From the NCBI GenBank assembly GCA_003117195.1, contig BDSI01000085.1, positions 90,001 through 154,000 on the forward strand: a stretch of 64,000 bases of DNA, read 5' to 3'. Numbering within the stretch: position 1 is the first letter of the stretch; every line of letters begins with the position of its first letter. The notes beneath the pieces were generated by a model. It searched no databases and was not told the DNA's origin. It saw nothing but the letters and a program-made list of their open reading frames with translations. The DNA comes from Eudorina sp. 2006-703-Eu-15. Taxonomy: Eukaryota; Chlorophyta; Chlorophyceae; Chlamydomonadales; Volvocaceae. The position numbers and the translations under genes are program-made. This document shows positions 12,001 to 22,900 of this stretch, piece by piece.

Positions 12001-14214
12001 TATTTATACTTCGCTGCTGCCAGAGCAGCATCCCCAGGGTGGGGGGAGGAAGCGGGGAGATAGGGAGGGAGGGCGGGGCGGGGATGGATGTCTAGGGGGG
12101 AGCAGGGTTGGGAGAGTGGGAGGGGAAGGAGGGGGATGGGGTTTCGCCGACTTGATTGACAGCTTGGGTGCGGGGGCTAGGTTCGCCATCGTCATCGCTC
12201 CGCCATCGTCATCGTCGTTGCCCCTCCCAACATCGGCGGTTGTCGGTTATCGGTTTGGTGGTTCGGTGGCAGCCCGCGCACTTTGGGTACGCCTACCTAC
12301 CGCTGTTACACCTCACCTGTCCCGCTCCACCCTGGAGCACCCCCACCTGTCGCACTCTTCAGGACATCAGCCCTACCTGTGCCCACTCCACTCCACTCCT
12401 CTCCATTCCAACCCCCCACCTCCACCCCCACGGCACCTCCCCCACCCCACCTGTCCCACTCCACCCGGAACGGCGCGTGCGCTGCGCCGTCATTCACGAG
12501 CTGGATCCGCTTGGTGGCCTTGCTGTCGCTGGGCAGCAACCCCATGATCAGATCCCCCACGATGCGGACCTCCGCCTTGGGCGCCGAGGCCTTGACCTGG
12601 GGGTTCCGGAGCAGGCGTGGGCCGACGATGGACCGGGGGATGAAGTGAAAAAAGAAAGAAACCCGAAAAACGAACCCGGGCACACCCAGAAATACTCATG
12701 GACCGGGGAAGGGCGTCGACGCAAAGTAAGCCCAGACACACCCCGCGCCCGGCAACCCGGTGGCGGTGGTGGTGGGAAAGGGTGGGCAAAGACGCGAGAA
12801 AGGGAAGGGGGGGGGGGGCAACGGGGGACGCGGGCGACAGGGAAGCATGTGCCGTGTCCAAAGCCGGGGTGCGTGGCCATGAAACTTCCCTCCGACACCA
12901 ACCCGACCGCCCCATCAGGCCCAACAGAGGCGCCATCAGGCCTGTCCCCAAGCGGACGACCATCCCGCAAGCCACAAGCGGCGCCGGGGCCTGTCCTGCG
13001 GCGGGACGACACCCAGCCGCCCTACGACCTCATCCTCATCAAGAGACGGTCCGGTCCGGTCCGTCTGCTGAGTGACGCGGGCCCTCTCCTTTTCTGATTT
13101 GGGTGGCCGCCGCCGCCGCCGCCGCCGCGGGACGTTGGGAGTCCGGTGCGCCCGTCGGGGCGCGGGGGCGCGGTCCGGGCTTTAGCATGCGCTGCAACGT
13201 TGCGAGCCGGGGGGCACCCAGCGGGGGCACCCACGGCCAACGCCAGCGGCAGCTGGGTGCGGCCACGCCCAGCGGCGACGGGCTGGCAGCTCCCTGGCGG
13301 CGGGAGCCAGCCGCTGCTGGTACACAATAGCCGGTACGACACCGTCATGGGTCACCCGCTCGTGTCAAGTACCCCGCACGAACACCCCGCGCTCCAACGC
13401 CCCGAGTGCCGCGTCCCGCGCTCCAACGCCCCACGTGCCGGGCCACCGCCGCTTGCCTGCAGTTCATAGCTGCCCGTCTCCGTTTGGATCACGATTTTGT
13501 CCTGTACGGACTGCCGGTCCGACTCAAATTTATCGCCATCGAAAAAGACCTGGCGGGATGGGGGCGAGGGCAGGGGCGGGGCAGAGGCGGTCACCTGCCA
13601 TGAAGGTGGCATGAGGGCTCGATGCCCAATCCTCCGCAGCGTGTGCGAGGAGCGGGAGATTGGAAGGGGCGGTAGAGGACACAGGGTACATAAGGGGGGC
13701 CGTGCCGCGGAGTCGCGGCCCCTTCCTTCTCCAAGGCAGCAGCAGACCCAGATGCGCCGCGTGCGACCGATCAGCTGCCCGACCCATTCGTCCCCGAATG
13801 GCGTCATTTGCAGCGTGGGGTCATGAGTGGCGTGAGGGTGTGGAGACGCTATAGTGGTGGCAGCTCACCTCGAAGCGTGTCTCCAGGCCCCCGGCAAGGC
13901 AGGTGGGTTTGAAGAACTCCCGCAGTGCGAAGTACTTCGTTTTAGGGGGCCGGACCTTGACGGTGCGCGTTCGCGCATCGAGGTTCTGAGGTGCAATACA
14001 CGCAGCGCGGCAGCACGAGAAAACGGGTCCGGCGCAGTCACCGCATGCATGTCGCCGAGTGCCAAGAAGCACGCCAGAAGAAGCACAAGGTGCAGAATTT
14101 ATTATGCGCGTTACATGCATCTTTTACCTTTACGGTCACCCAAGCACTTAAGACCTGCCCCGGCTCCACGTTCGGGAAGTCCAGCACCGGCGGGGACACC
14201 TGGAGCTGCGACAT
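1..14214 (-). CDS. FAP47: FAP47/CFAP47-like cilia central-apparatus protein, 3' part off the left edge
   Basis: Minus-strand gene of 23 exons; the stop lies beyond base 1. Exons, 5' to 3': 14214-14128, 13985-13869, 13549-13457, 13252-13235, 12596-12451, 11964-11748, 10894-10334, 10090-9959, 9554-9390, 9235-9020, 8463-8254, 7444-7205, 6767-6528, 6229-6106, 5786-5611, 5184-5002, 4164-3876, 3320-3166, 2808-2676, 2301-2189, 1905-1757, 1313-1138, 469-54. They join in one open frame of 1452 codons. The start ATG is the first in frame (MSQLQVSPPVLDF). The protein is a chain of beta-sandwich (ASH/MSP-type) modules, with signatures such as LDFGSLYYGQ, VVDFGKVSMGS and DEFNFGSVFVG. The last exon (FDNIGQQM, LSGKTVPGK) looks like the start of the calponin-homology region of CFAP47. 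Known role of that family: central-pair projection protein of motile cilia. HYDIN, CFAP65, CFAP74 or DLEC1/FAP81 are less likely alternatives. Exons 3 and 4 are the least certain: a GC donor and an 18-bp exon. Confidence 0.72.
470..1137. repeat. 144-bp tandem repeat array in the last FAP47 intron of the window
   Basis: Three copies of a unit with period 144 bp occupy roughly 713-1102. Each holds a conserved core (TTTTTGTCTGTAAAGACAGC, then a GCGAAA-rich stretch and GATCACCGATTG) followed by C-rich filler. The spacing of TTTTTGTCTG is 144 bp twice. A single related copy in the opposite orientation is at about 7511-7565, in another intron of the same gene. Confidence 0.85.
3716..3870. repeat. 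CCCTCCA-type pyrimidine tract in a FAP47 intron
   Basis: About 150 bp of short tandem CCCTCCA/CCCTCCC units next to the 5' splice site of the exon at 3876-4164. On the FAP47 transcript it reads as a G-rich GGAGGGT run. Confidence 0.9.
4923..4964. other. Assembly gap (42 N)
   Basis: A run of N inside the FAP47 intron between the exons at 5002-5184 and 3876-4164. The reading frame joins in phase across it, so no coding exon is obviously missing. The true gap length is unknown. Confidence 0.98.
6459..6508. repeat. (CTGC)n microsatellite
   Basis: A short CTGC/CCTG tandem run in a FAP47 intron, just 3' of the exon at 6528-6767 in the direction of transcription. Confidence 0.9.
7924..8225. repeat. 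C-rich minisatellite in a FAP47 intron
   Basis: About 300 bp of degenerate units of the type CCCCCAAGGCCCTTC, with variants containing CTCAAGGAGCTT and AAGGCCCGCC. It lies just 3' of the exon at 8254-8463. The long open frames crossing it are compositional. Confidence 0.9.
10196..10330. repeat. C-rich minisatellite abutting an exon
   Basis: Four to five units built from CCCCCTTCTCCCCCTGCC with repeated CCCTGC. It sits directly against the 5' splice site of the 561-bp FAP47 exon at 10334-10894. Confidence 0.9.
11340..11747. repeat. Minisatellite with GACAGGATGGCC units, including an element-II copy
   Basis: Several degenerate units combine CCTGACAGGATGGC with CTGCAAAAACC(C)CGCCCC between FAP47 exons. 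The first base of the downstream exon (11748-11964) continues the same GACAGGATGGCC motif, so the repeat appears to have grown out of exon-edge sequence. A copy of intronic element family II lies inside at 11479-11519. Confidence 0.8.
13235..13252 (-). other. FAP47: Candidate 18-bp microexon of FAP47
   Basis: It encodes LPLALA. It is bounded on the minus strand by CAG upstream and GTGGGT downstream, and is phase 0 at both ends. It joins exon 3 (ending ...GSYELQ) to exon 5 (starting VKASAPKAEVRI) and completes the hydrophobic strand expected at the end of an Ig-like module. Skipping it also keeps frame, so the sequence alone cannot prove that it is used. Confidence 0.5.
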
Positions 14215-14583
14215 TTTGTGATATAATCGTTCAATTAATATGTTACAACATTTTTAGTTCTACATGAAACACGCCGCGTTGCTCGAAGGTATTATACTGG
14301 TAGCGGTCAACATTACAATAACTGATCATAGTCCTTTCACTCGGATAAACTTCGATGTGCTTTCAAAGGTATTGTTGCTTGGGAAACGAACTCTCAGCTG
14401 GAAACAAATACGGTGTCGTACGGTGGGACTGGGTTTGAGGGCTGCATCGACAGAATGCAATGAACCACGCAATCAATAGTCTGTGTCCAAATGCTGTCAC
14501 ATAGACATATTACGGCCAGAGGCCCTTTCACGTTGGGCAAGCGCACGGCGTCCACGCGTGTGCAGGCGTTGCCAGGGCCAGCA
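14215..14583. promoter_or_regulatory. Divergent intergenic region between FAP47 and GLOD4
   Basis: 369 bp separate the FAP47 start (minus) from the GLOD4 start (plus). It must hold both 5' UTRs and presumably a shared promoter. It is more AT-rich than the flanking introns. No canonical TATA box can be assigned with confidence. An upstream in-frame start for GLOD4 could place part of this region in its CDS. Confidence 0.55.
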
Positions 14584-17500
14584 ATGAAGCCATCGCCATG
14601 CCGTAATCTGCACTGGGTGTTCAAGGTAAACTATCGATCGTCGCAGATCGGCGCTGCCCTGGTCGTTGCCGTGCACTGAACCAACCGTATCAGCAACCGG
14701 ACAGTTGGTCATGTATGTATCATAATGTGTCAGGTCCGACATCCTAAGCCTTGATGTAAGTCGGACCCTTAGCTGATCACTTGTTTTCCGTCTTGATTGC
14801 TGCAACTGCCTGGAGTCGAGCTGTCCAACGCTCCAACCTGCGGCACCTCAATGGCCGAACGTCTGGAAATTTCGCAGGCGCCCGCGCTGCCTGTACCATG
14901 AGGACGCATCTCGCATGCATCTCAGATGCAGGGGTCGACAGGCGCAGTGCGCAGCTTGACGCGGTCACGAGGGGGGGCACATACAGGCATCTCGCATCGG
15001 CGCCCCATCCGCACACTGACACGGCCGGACAGCTCAAACACACACCCGCCTGCACCCTTGGTCTGAACCTGTCCTGTCCAATCCCTCCAACGGTGCGCAC
15101 GCACCGGAGGGGTGAGGGTTAGTTGGTACGACACGCTCTTGCTCATTCCCCGTGCATCCCCGACGCCCCAGGTAGGTGACCGGACCGCCACCGTCCGCTT
15201 CTACGAGGACGTGCTGCTCATGGAGCCCCTGCGCCACGAGGAGGTACGACGGTACGGCAGTGTATGTATGGCATGCACGGAGCCTGGAGTCCAATCCCTC
15301 TGGTCACACGTCCTCGCGGACGCACCACCGCCTTAGGGGACCCGGGGGAGGGGAAGGGGGGCTCCGGAACTAGCCGATACCGCGTTCACCACAAGCAAGC
15401 ATTGGTATGTGAGCTATGCCCGACCGACCGACCGACCGACCGAGTCCAACCGACCGGCAGCGACCCTCCCACGACCTACCTTCGTGTACTCGGAAAGAGA
15501 CCCCCCCCTTCCTCAGATCCCCTCCCTCTCACGGAGCCCGCCCCGCCCCGCTCCCGCTCCCGTTCCCCCGCACGGCACCTGAAGTTCACGGAGGGCTGCG
15601 CCGCGGCCTGCAACGGACCGTACGACGGCATGTGGTCCAAAACCATGATCGGGTACGGCATTCGCATCTACAATTCACCGGCATCTGCCCCCCGGCCTTT
15701 GTTGATAGGCCTTGTTACCCGCCCGTTGGTGGTATTGTTGTTGCTGTTGGCCCTCTGAAGCCCGTTCGTCCATTCGTCTCGTTCCATGCGACTCCCCCCG
15801 CTCCGAAACCGCCTCTTGACCCCACGGGTTTACAGGTACGGCTCCGAGGACGACAATTTTGTACTGGAGCTGACGTACAACTACGGTGCGAGGGTGGATC
15901 TCCGCACCCCAGGGTACAGGGGGGAAAGCGTCCAGGGCGGTGGAGCGGGCAGAGAGTCTTCGAGGATGCGGTGGACTTGATCGCACCGCCCGCTGCCTTC
16001 GACGACGTCGCCCTCTGGCCTCTGGTCTCCTTGAACGGGCTAGCGCGCTGCCGTTTGCTCTAGGGTTGCGCAGTGCAGACTAAGGCTGACGATATGGTAC
16101 CTCTGGGGGCCGGCGCCTCCCTCAACCCAAACATCTAAAACATCTTAAACATCTTAAACATCTTGAACATCTCAAACCAGTAGGGCTCCTCCCCGGGGCA
16201 GACGGGGCTTCGATGTGTTGGCGGGGCGCCGCGCATCCGGGTCTCTGGCCGGGCCAGGAAGGCAGGCGGCCGCTGCTGCATATTCCTGTTCCGGAGTTCC
16301 ACGCACGCATCCGGTTTTGTTGGGTTTTTGGGTTTTAGCGTGGGACGGCTTCCCCGGGTTTCCCTTGTTCTCCCGTTGATGATGCCCGCCCGCCCTCGTC
16401 ACACTGGGTGATGGTGGGGGTAATGGTGTCGCGGCGGCCGCCGCGACCGCTCCTCCGCGCATCCCAACCGCCAACCGTTAACTGCCAACGAACAGGGGTC
16501 AAATCGTACCAGCTGGGCAACGACTACATGGGCATCACCATCCGAAGCAAGCGCGTGTACGACAACATTGCCTCCAAGGTACAGCAGTAAAACCGGCAGC
16601 AGGCCCCAGTACGGCAGGAGACCCTTTGGGCACATCCCGACATATGATCATTCCGTTGATCCGTACGAACCCGGCGCTGCTCATCTTGGATTCCTGTGGC
16701 TTCGTATTCGCGATCTTTGTAACCGCGATATGAAGTTCGACATCTTGCGGAAACCAAACCGACGGGACACAAAGGTTTCGCTGCGTCGACGAGTTGGGGT
16801 CATGGCGCGTGCACCCTCGGTTGCACGGTTGTGCGCGCGCAGAGCTTGGGTACGGCAGTGCCGTACAACGGCGCCGGCGAGGGCGGCGCGGCCCCGGCCG
16901 CCTGCCTGGAGGTGGCCGCGCCGGACGGCTACCGCTTCTGGGTGCTGGACGAGGATCCGCCGGCCGCCGCCCCTGGAGCAGCGGCCCCGGGCTGCCCCAT
17001 CACGGAGCTCCGGCTGCATGTGACGGACCTGCAGCGCTCGCTGGGTGGGGTGGGTGGGTGGGTGGGTGGGTGGCAGTATCGCGGAGAGCACGGGTGTGTG
17101 TCGCGAAGGGGCGCCGTTGGTTCGCACCGGGAGGTGGTCAGGCAGGGGCTGTGTTCGTCGCGGGTGAGGGTGAAGTGCGTGCGGTGCATGCTGTACAAGG
17201 GGGCTCAGTCGCGAAAGCCCGGCCGCCTGTATGCCGCCTTTGTGGGCATTTTATGTTTTGAAATATTTACTTCTCTATCCAGAGCACCTACCCAGCCCCT
17301 GCCCAGCCCCTACACCGCCCCTACCCAGCCCCTCCGCCGCCCCTACCCAGTCCCTACGCCGTCCCTGCCTCGCCCCTAACCCGCACGCAGCCTACTGGTC
17401 CGGGTTCCTGGGCTTCGCCGCCTCGCAGTCGGCTCCAGGGGATGCGCTGCTCAGCTTCGGCGCGGGGCAGTGCGGTCTGCGGCTGGTGCAGCTGCCGGCA

Positions 17501-18597
17501 GGGCAGCCCCTGGAGCGGGGCACCGCGTGAGTGGAGGGCGGGAGGGAGGGGTACAGGGAAGGGAAGGAGGGAGGGAGGGAAGGAGGCAGGGAAGGAGGCA
17601 GGGAGGGATTTAGGAAATTGGTAGATATAATCAAACTGCGCTGCCGTCAGAGCAAGGAGGGAGGGAAGGAGGGAGGGTGGGAGGGAGGGAAGGAGGCAGG
17701 GAGGGATTTAGGAACTTGGAAGATATATTCAAACTGCGCTGCTGCCAGAGCAGGGAGGGAGGGAGGGAAGGAGGGAGGGTGGGAGGGAGGGAAGGAGGGA
17801 AGGTCCCGTCCCAGCTCCCACGCTGCGCCCCTCCCTTGGCGTCCACAGCTTCGGCCGCGTCGCGTTCGCCTGCCCCGGCGAGCAGTTGCAACAGCTGGAG
17901 GCCGACGTGCGCGCGGCAGGCTACGCCGTACACACGCCGTACGTGTCTCTGGACACGCCGGGGAAGGCTACCGTACAGGTGGTCATCCTGCAGGACCCAG
18001 ACGGGCACGAGGTGAGGTGAGGGGCCCCCGGGGGCGGGGCGGGTAAGGTATGTACGACACCACAAGGCAGAGTGCAGGAGACGCCCATCGTTCAAGACCA
18101 GCCAGCCATTGCAGCAGCAGCGACGGGGAGGAAACAGAACGGTTACAAGGCCGTTGGGAGGCGGTTGCAAGGCCGTTGCAAGGCGGTTGCAAGGCTGCCA
18201 GTCGTCGGTCCACCCTCGCACCACGTCCGTGCGCCCCTGCTCCGTCACTTGCACGTCACGCGAGCAATTAACCCAGTACGGCGGTACGGCGTTTTTCTTA
18301 CAAATGGAGGTTTCTTACGGATGGACCCCGTTCTCGGCACCCATCCCACACTGGCCTCCATGTTCTTGCCCCCTCATCCCCCTCACCCCTTCACCCCTTC
18401 ACTCCCTCATCCCCCTCGCCCCCTCTGGCCCCTGGGTCCAGATCTGCTTCGTGGGCGACGCCGGCTTCCGGGCGCTGTCCGTCCGCGACCCGGCGGCGCC
18501 GCAGCTGCTGTCGGAGGCGCTGTCGCGGGACAAGAGCGCCGAGTGGTTCAAGCAGCGGGCGGAGCGAGAGGCGCGCATGGCGGCGCTGGGCGTGTGA
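14584..18597 (+). CDS. GLOD4: Glyoxalase domain-containing protein 4 (GLOD4)
   Basis: Nine exons: 14584-14625, 15172-15243, 15585-15652, 15836-15885, 16496-16578, 16843-17044, 17391-17526, 17849-18011, 18442-18597. They join to 323 aa plus TGA, close to the ~300 aa usual for the family. Signatures in order: [40 protein letters not shown] with [24 protein letters not shown]; then a second glyoxalase-type half with [20 protein letters not shown] and [13 protein letters not shown]4 belongs to the vicinal-oxygen-chelate fold (glyoxalase/bleomycin resistance). It is built from duplicated beta-alpha-beta modules, and its substrate is not firmly established. The start is the ATG directly before [12 protein letters not shown]. 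An upstream in-frame reading would add an N-terminal extension that could act as a transit peptide. Exon 3 ends GG and exon 4 begins GTACGG, so the donor and the start of the next exon look alike. Confidence 0.93.
17600..17752 (+). repeat. Tandem pair of exon-facing intronic elements (family I) in GLOD4 intron 7
   Basis: Two copies (about 17608-17650 and 17703-17751) carry AGGAAATTGG/AGGAACTTGG, a GATATA core and CTGCGCTGC, and end in CAGAGCA. Between and after them are GGGA-rich tracts (GGGAGGGAAGGAGG). Both copies read in the direction of the transcript, away from exon 7. Confidence 0.85.
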
Positions 18598-19977
18598 GGG
18601 GCGGATGGATCTAGGCAGTCAGTTGCAGTTGCAGTTGCCATGGCAGTTGCAGTTATGCAGTTGCAGTTGCAGGATGAATCCACGGTCGCGATTTGCGATC
18701 CGGCCCGACCGCCGCCGTCATTGATTGGTGTACGAGTCCGCACAAACCCAGTGCGCGTGTTTCCCTTCCAGACTGGAACCCACCCGTGGGTGGAGGTGTG
18801 TGGGTCAGACTTTGGCTGGCTGCGCGCCACATCACTTCCACACCTGATACGGGGACCTTGGGAGTCACACCGTACCGCTACCGCTACCGCGTACCGCCTG
18901 GCGCCTGTAGCTGCGGTAGTAGGGCCAGGGCCCTACAATGCCCTTCCGCGTACCCGCGCTGGCCTACCAGCCCTCTCTTCCCTCTCTTCCCCTAGCCACA
19001 GACATGATTGAATGAACGTTGCAGCGGACCCCATAAAGGGATCAACGGTGTGGCCACAGAGCTGTAGCGCGCTGTGACGCTGGACACCCCTGCCGCCCCC
19101 CCCCAGTCACAGCATCGCGCGCAGCCAGGGGTTCGGGAGCTGCTGGGGCCTGCCGGGGGCTACAATCGCCACCGTCGGGGTGATGCCCCCCTTGCCCCCA
19201 AGGGGCATCATAAGGCTGGGCTCAATGCGGCTCAATGCGTTGCGCGCTGGTCTTCCCATGGCTGTGATTGGGGCAAAGCCGGCCCACAAACACCAGCTGA
19301 AGACGCAGCTGAGGAACCCGGGGAATAGCATCAGGGCGGTGGGTAGCATCCAGTGTCGGCCAGGTGCGCAGGTCCGGGGCGTGGAAGGGCAGACTCGTGA
19401 TCTTCCCCTTTCCCATATCCTGATCGAGGACCCACGAAGTAAGAACGTTTACTGCAACCTCTGCAACGTAGTAGCACCTGTGATGCAAAGGCACTAGGGC
19501 CACTGCTGGGAGCTGATCTCGTTCGCTGCTCGTTGGTTTAATGATTTACAAAGTAGGCCATGCGTTTGGAATTTGTGCAAGTTGAGACAAAGCGGCCTTT
19601 GAGTTGACGTCAGCGCGATTTAGGGTTGTGACGAGTCGAGGCCATCTGCCGGCCAAACTCTTGTTACATCACTCAATTTTCAAATGTCATAAAATAGCAG
19701 AAATGAAGCTCTTGCAGCGAGGGCTTTGGTGACTGCCGCGTCGATTCAGCTGCTGCTGACGCGCGACCGTTGGAGCGCCCAACCAAAATCGCCGAGGCCT
19801 GTCAGCCGAGTCAAGAGCCGCTCCAACGTTGCGCTGAGGAGGACTTCTGAAACGTCCCCAATCGTAAACCAATAACAATAACCGGCTCGTAATAATGCAA
19901 TAATGCGGATGACTGATACTACAAGCGGGCCGTCCCTGCCTTGACGGTTCAAGCCGCGACGTCCCTCGGCTGGAAGG
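18598..19977. other. Intergenic, GLOD4 to PLC-like gene
   Basis: No gene recognised. It holds the GLOD4 3' UTR, a GTTGCA-type simple repeat at 18616-18675, a short TACCGC repeat near 18880, a partial copy of dispersed repeat III in minus orientation (about 18995-19058, around GAACGTTGCAGCGGACCCC), and the presumed promoter of the PLC-like gene in the less GC-rich 19540-19977 stretch. Confidence 0.6.
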
Positions 19978-22900
19978 ATGCGCCTCGCGCTGCGCTGCAT
20001 CGCTCTCATACTCTTCGCGGCCTCCGCATTCGACCAAAAGGCATCGACAAATGTTTTGGCGAGCAGCGCTCCAGAACAGCTTGTCGGGACCGGCGGAGCT
20101 GCGGCACACGGCCAGCTGATGGTGGCAGGAGGCGACCAACAGCCAGCTGGCGCAAACGCAGGCGCAGCAGCGGTGGCTGCGGCAGGAAATGCGGCTGCGG
20201 CTACGGCAGGCTATACGGCAGGACATACGGCGGCAGGAGATGCGGCTGCGGCAGGAGATGCGGCAGCGCCCTCTCAGTCGCGTGGCCCCAGCCAGCTGCG
20301 CGCCCAGGGTGGGAGGTTCCTGTCACCCGTGGTTCGGAACGGAGTGCCGGAGGGGGTCGAGTGCAATGTGACGGAGAGGTAGGTGGGAGGATGGATGGGA
20401 GGATGGGTGGGAAGCTAGGTGGGAAGTTAGGTGAGATGGTAGGTGAGAAGGTAGGTAGGAAGTTGGTGGGTTGGGTTGGGTTGGGTTGGGTTGGGTTGGG
20501 TTGGGTTGGAGCGCGCCATCGGCCTTGCCATTCTCTGTGGAATACGTGTGATAGCACCCGTAGAGGTGCACCCGCAGTGTTTCGAGGCAGGGATGGAGGG
20601 GGCACAGGGAGTCACAGCAGTCACGCATGACGGCACCCAAGGACGTGCCCCCTCGTGCTGCCCACCCCCCCCACCCCTGGGTGTGTCTGGGCTGTTTTTT
20701 TTAACCCACGCACCCACCCAACCCCTCTGGGCGCCTGTTGCCCCGTGTTACGGATTGGATACATTTCACCTCTTTTATTTTTTGGGTTTTATTTTTATTA
20801 CTATTAATGATGTTGCAACAGATACAAGGTGACCCCCGAGTTCTGACCGGGTGTTCGAACGGGTCCAGAAAGCGTTATAGGCGCCTCATCTCAACTACTA
20901 ATGCTACAGATGGAATTTGTTGCTCGCACAGGTGCGACAGCCGCAACGTGTGCGCCCGGGTCTGCTCCAGGGGGACCGTAAGGATCGACCCCTGGCTCAG
21001 GTCGGCGGTCGAGTACCAGGTACGGCACCTATGTGTACGGCATCTGGTAGGGGACCTAATCAGAGCCGCGGGCAGCGAGACCGTGTTACTGTCCCCCGGG
21101 TCTTCCCACCGCGTAAGAGATGCGACCCCATCCATCCATCAATCCATTCATCACATCCATCCCGTCCATGGAGCCGTGTTAGCCCCCTCCCCTCGCCCTC
21201 CACCCTCCCCCTTGTGTACGTGTACGGTACGTGTATGTGTACGGCTTCCGCACGCCGCCGCCCTCCGCCGTACCCCAGTGGCGGCTGTCCCGTCGCCAGC
21301 CCCTGTGTTTCGCCCAATTCCTGGGGACCCACAACTCGGCAATCACCCTGGCGGATGGGTACGGCATGCACGACGACATCTACACCGACTACCTGCGCTA
21401 CTTGGGCCTTGCGGTGAGCCTGGGCATGATACCCGGCCTGCACCTGTCCCCAACCGTCTACACAACCGTCTACACAACCGTCTACACAACCAACTACACA
21501 ACCATCTACACAACCAACTACACAACGAACGTGCACTGCCCACGGCGAACCCACGAATGATACACCGAATTCAGTCCGAGGGCTGCCGACCTTCCTGGGG
21601 CTTCCATGCAGACCTCCCCAGCTGTCAGTGTGCCGTACTGTACGGCCAAGTCGTGATGTTGTACAAAGGGCACGTGCGTGGACCTATGCCTAACTGGCTA
21701 CGCTTTTGAGGCGTGGCCCACACCGGTCCACCATTTCCGCACCGCATTATGAAGATATGAACGCGATGCCCTCCCTCCCCGGGTGGAGTGGACACCCTTG
21801 AAGCATGGATCCCTTTTGGGGTCGTTGCAACACCGGTGCGTCCCTTTTTTCAGTACCCATGAACAAACAGCAGTCCCCCTGCCCACTTTTTATGCCATGG
21901 TGCCTCGCTGGTTTGCGAGGGGCGTGGCAAGCTGCCTGCTGCCAGATGCGTCGCCCACCTTCCACACCTCGCCTCGCGTTCCGCCTCTCCCTCCACGCCA
22001 CCTGACCCGCCGACCCATGGGCCCGCCGACCCGTGGGCCCGCCGACCCGTGGTTCGTTTCCTTCCGCAGAGTGGCTCTCAGCGGCTTCAGACCAACAACC
22101 AGCTCCTCTCACTGACCGACCAGCTCAACCTGGGGGTACGGTTTGTGGAGCTTGACGTACACTGGATCCAGGTACGGCATCCCGGAAGTTTTGGATTCCG
22201 AGGGTCTGTCTCCGAAACATTCCGGATTATCTGGTTGGCACCTTCCCCCTCCTCTTTCGTCCCATGTCGTCCCATGTACGGAGTAGTCAATGCATGGACG
22301 AGCATTCCCATTTGAGACAATGAAGGGATGAATCAGTGTTCCGACCCCCCTCCTCCCCTCTCCCTTTCCCTCCCCTCCGTGTTCCCTCCCCGGCATGCCC
22401 TGCGCTCTCTTTCCCACCCCGCCCCGCCCCACCCGGCCCCATCCCGCCCCACCCCGTCCGGTGATTCTTCACCGGACTTTTGCGCTGGCAGCAGCGTAGT
22501 TTGAATATGTCTACCAATTTCCTATACCCCGCCCCGCCCCGCCGTGCCCCAGTCCGGCCTGCACATCGCCCACTGCGGCGGCTTCCACTCCCCGCCCCTC
22601 AACCGCCTGGTAGACCTCCTCAGCCGCGTAGCCGCCCTGTTCGGACACCCCTCCGTGGAGTGGGACGCGGAGACGGTGGGCTGCGACCCATCGCTCTCGT
22701 CCCTGCCCACCAGCGATCAGCGGTACGACATGTATACCCGTACGACATGATCGCCTGGTTTTTTCGCCTGTCATGAATGAATGATCTGATGGAGCCTGCC
22801 TGGAGCGCGCCGTCCGCGTCATCCCCGCATCCAAACCCCTTTACCCACGGCGCCCTCCCGTCCCCCCCACCCTCTCCGGCCTCGCCTCTGGTTGGCTCCG

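Noticed and set aside
20467..20508. TTGGG run considered as telomere-like sequence
   Set aside because: It lies within an intron, is only ~40 bp, and is not the TTTTAGGG-type repeat of this algal group.
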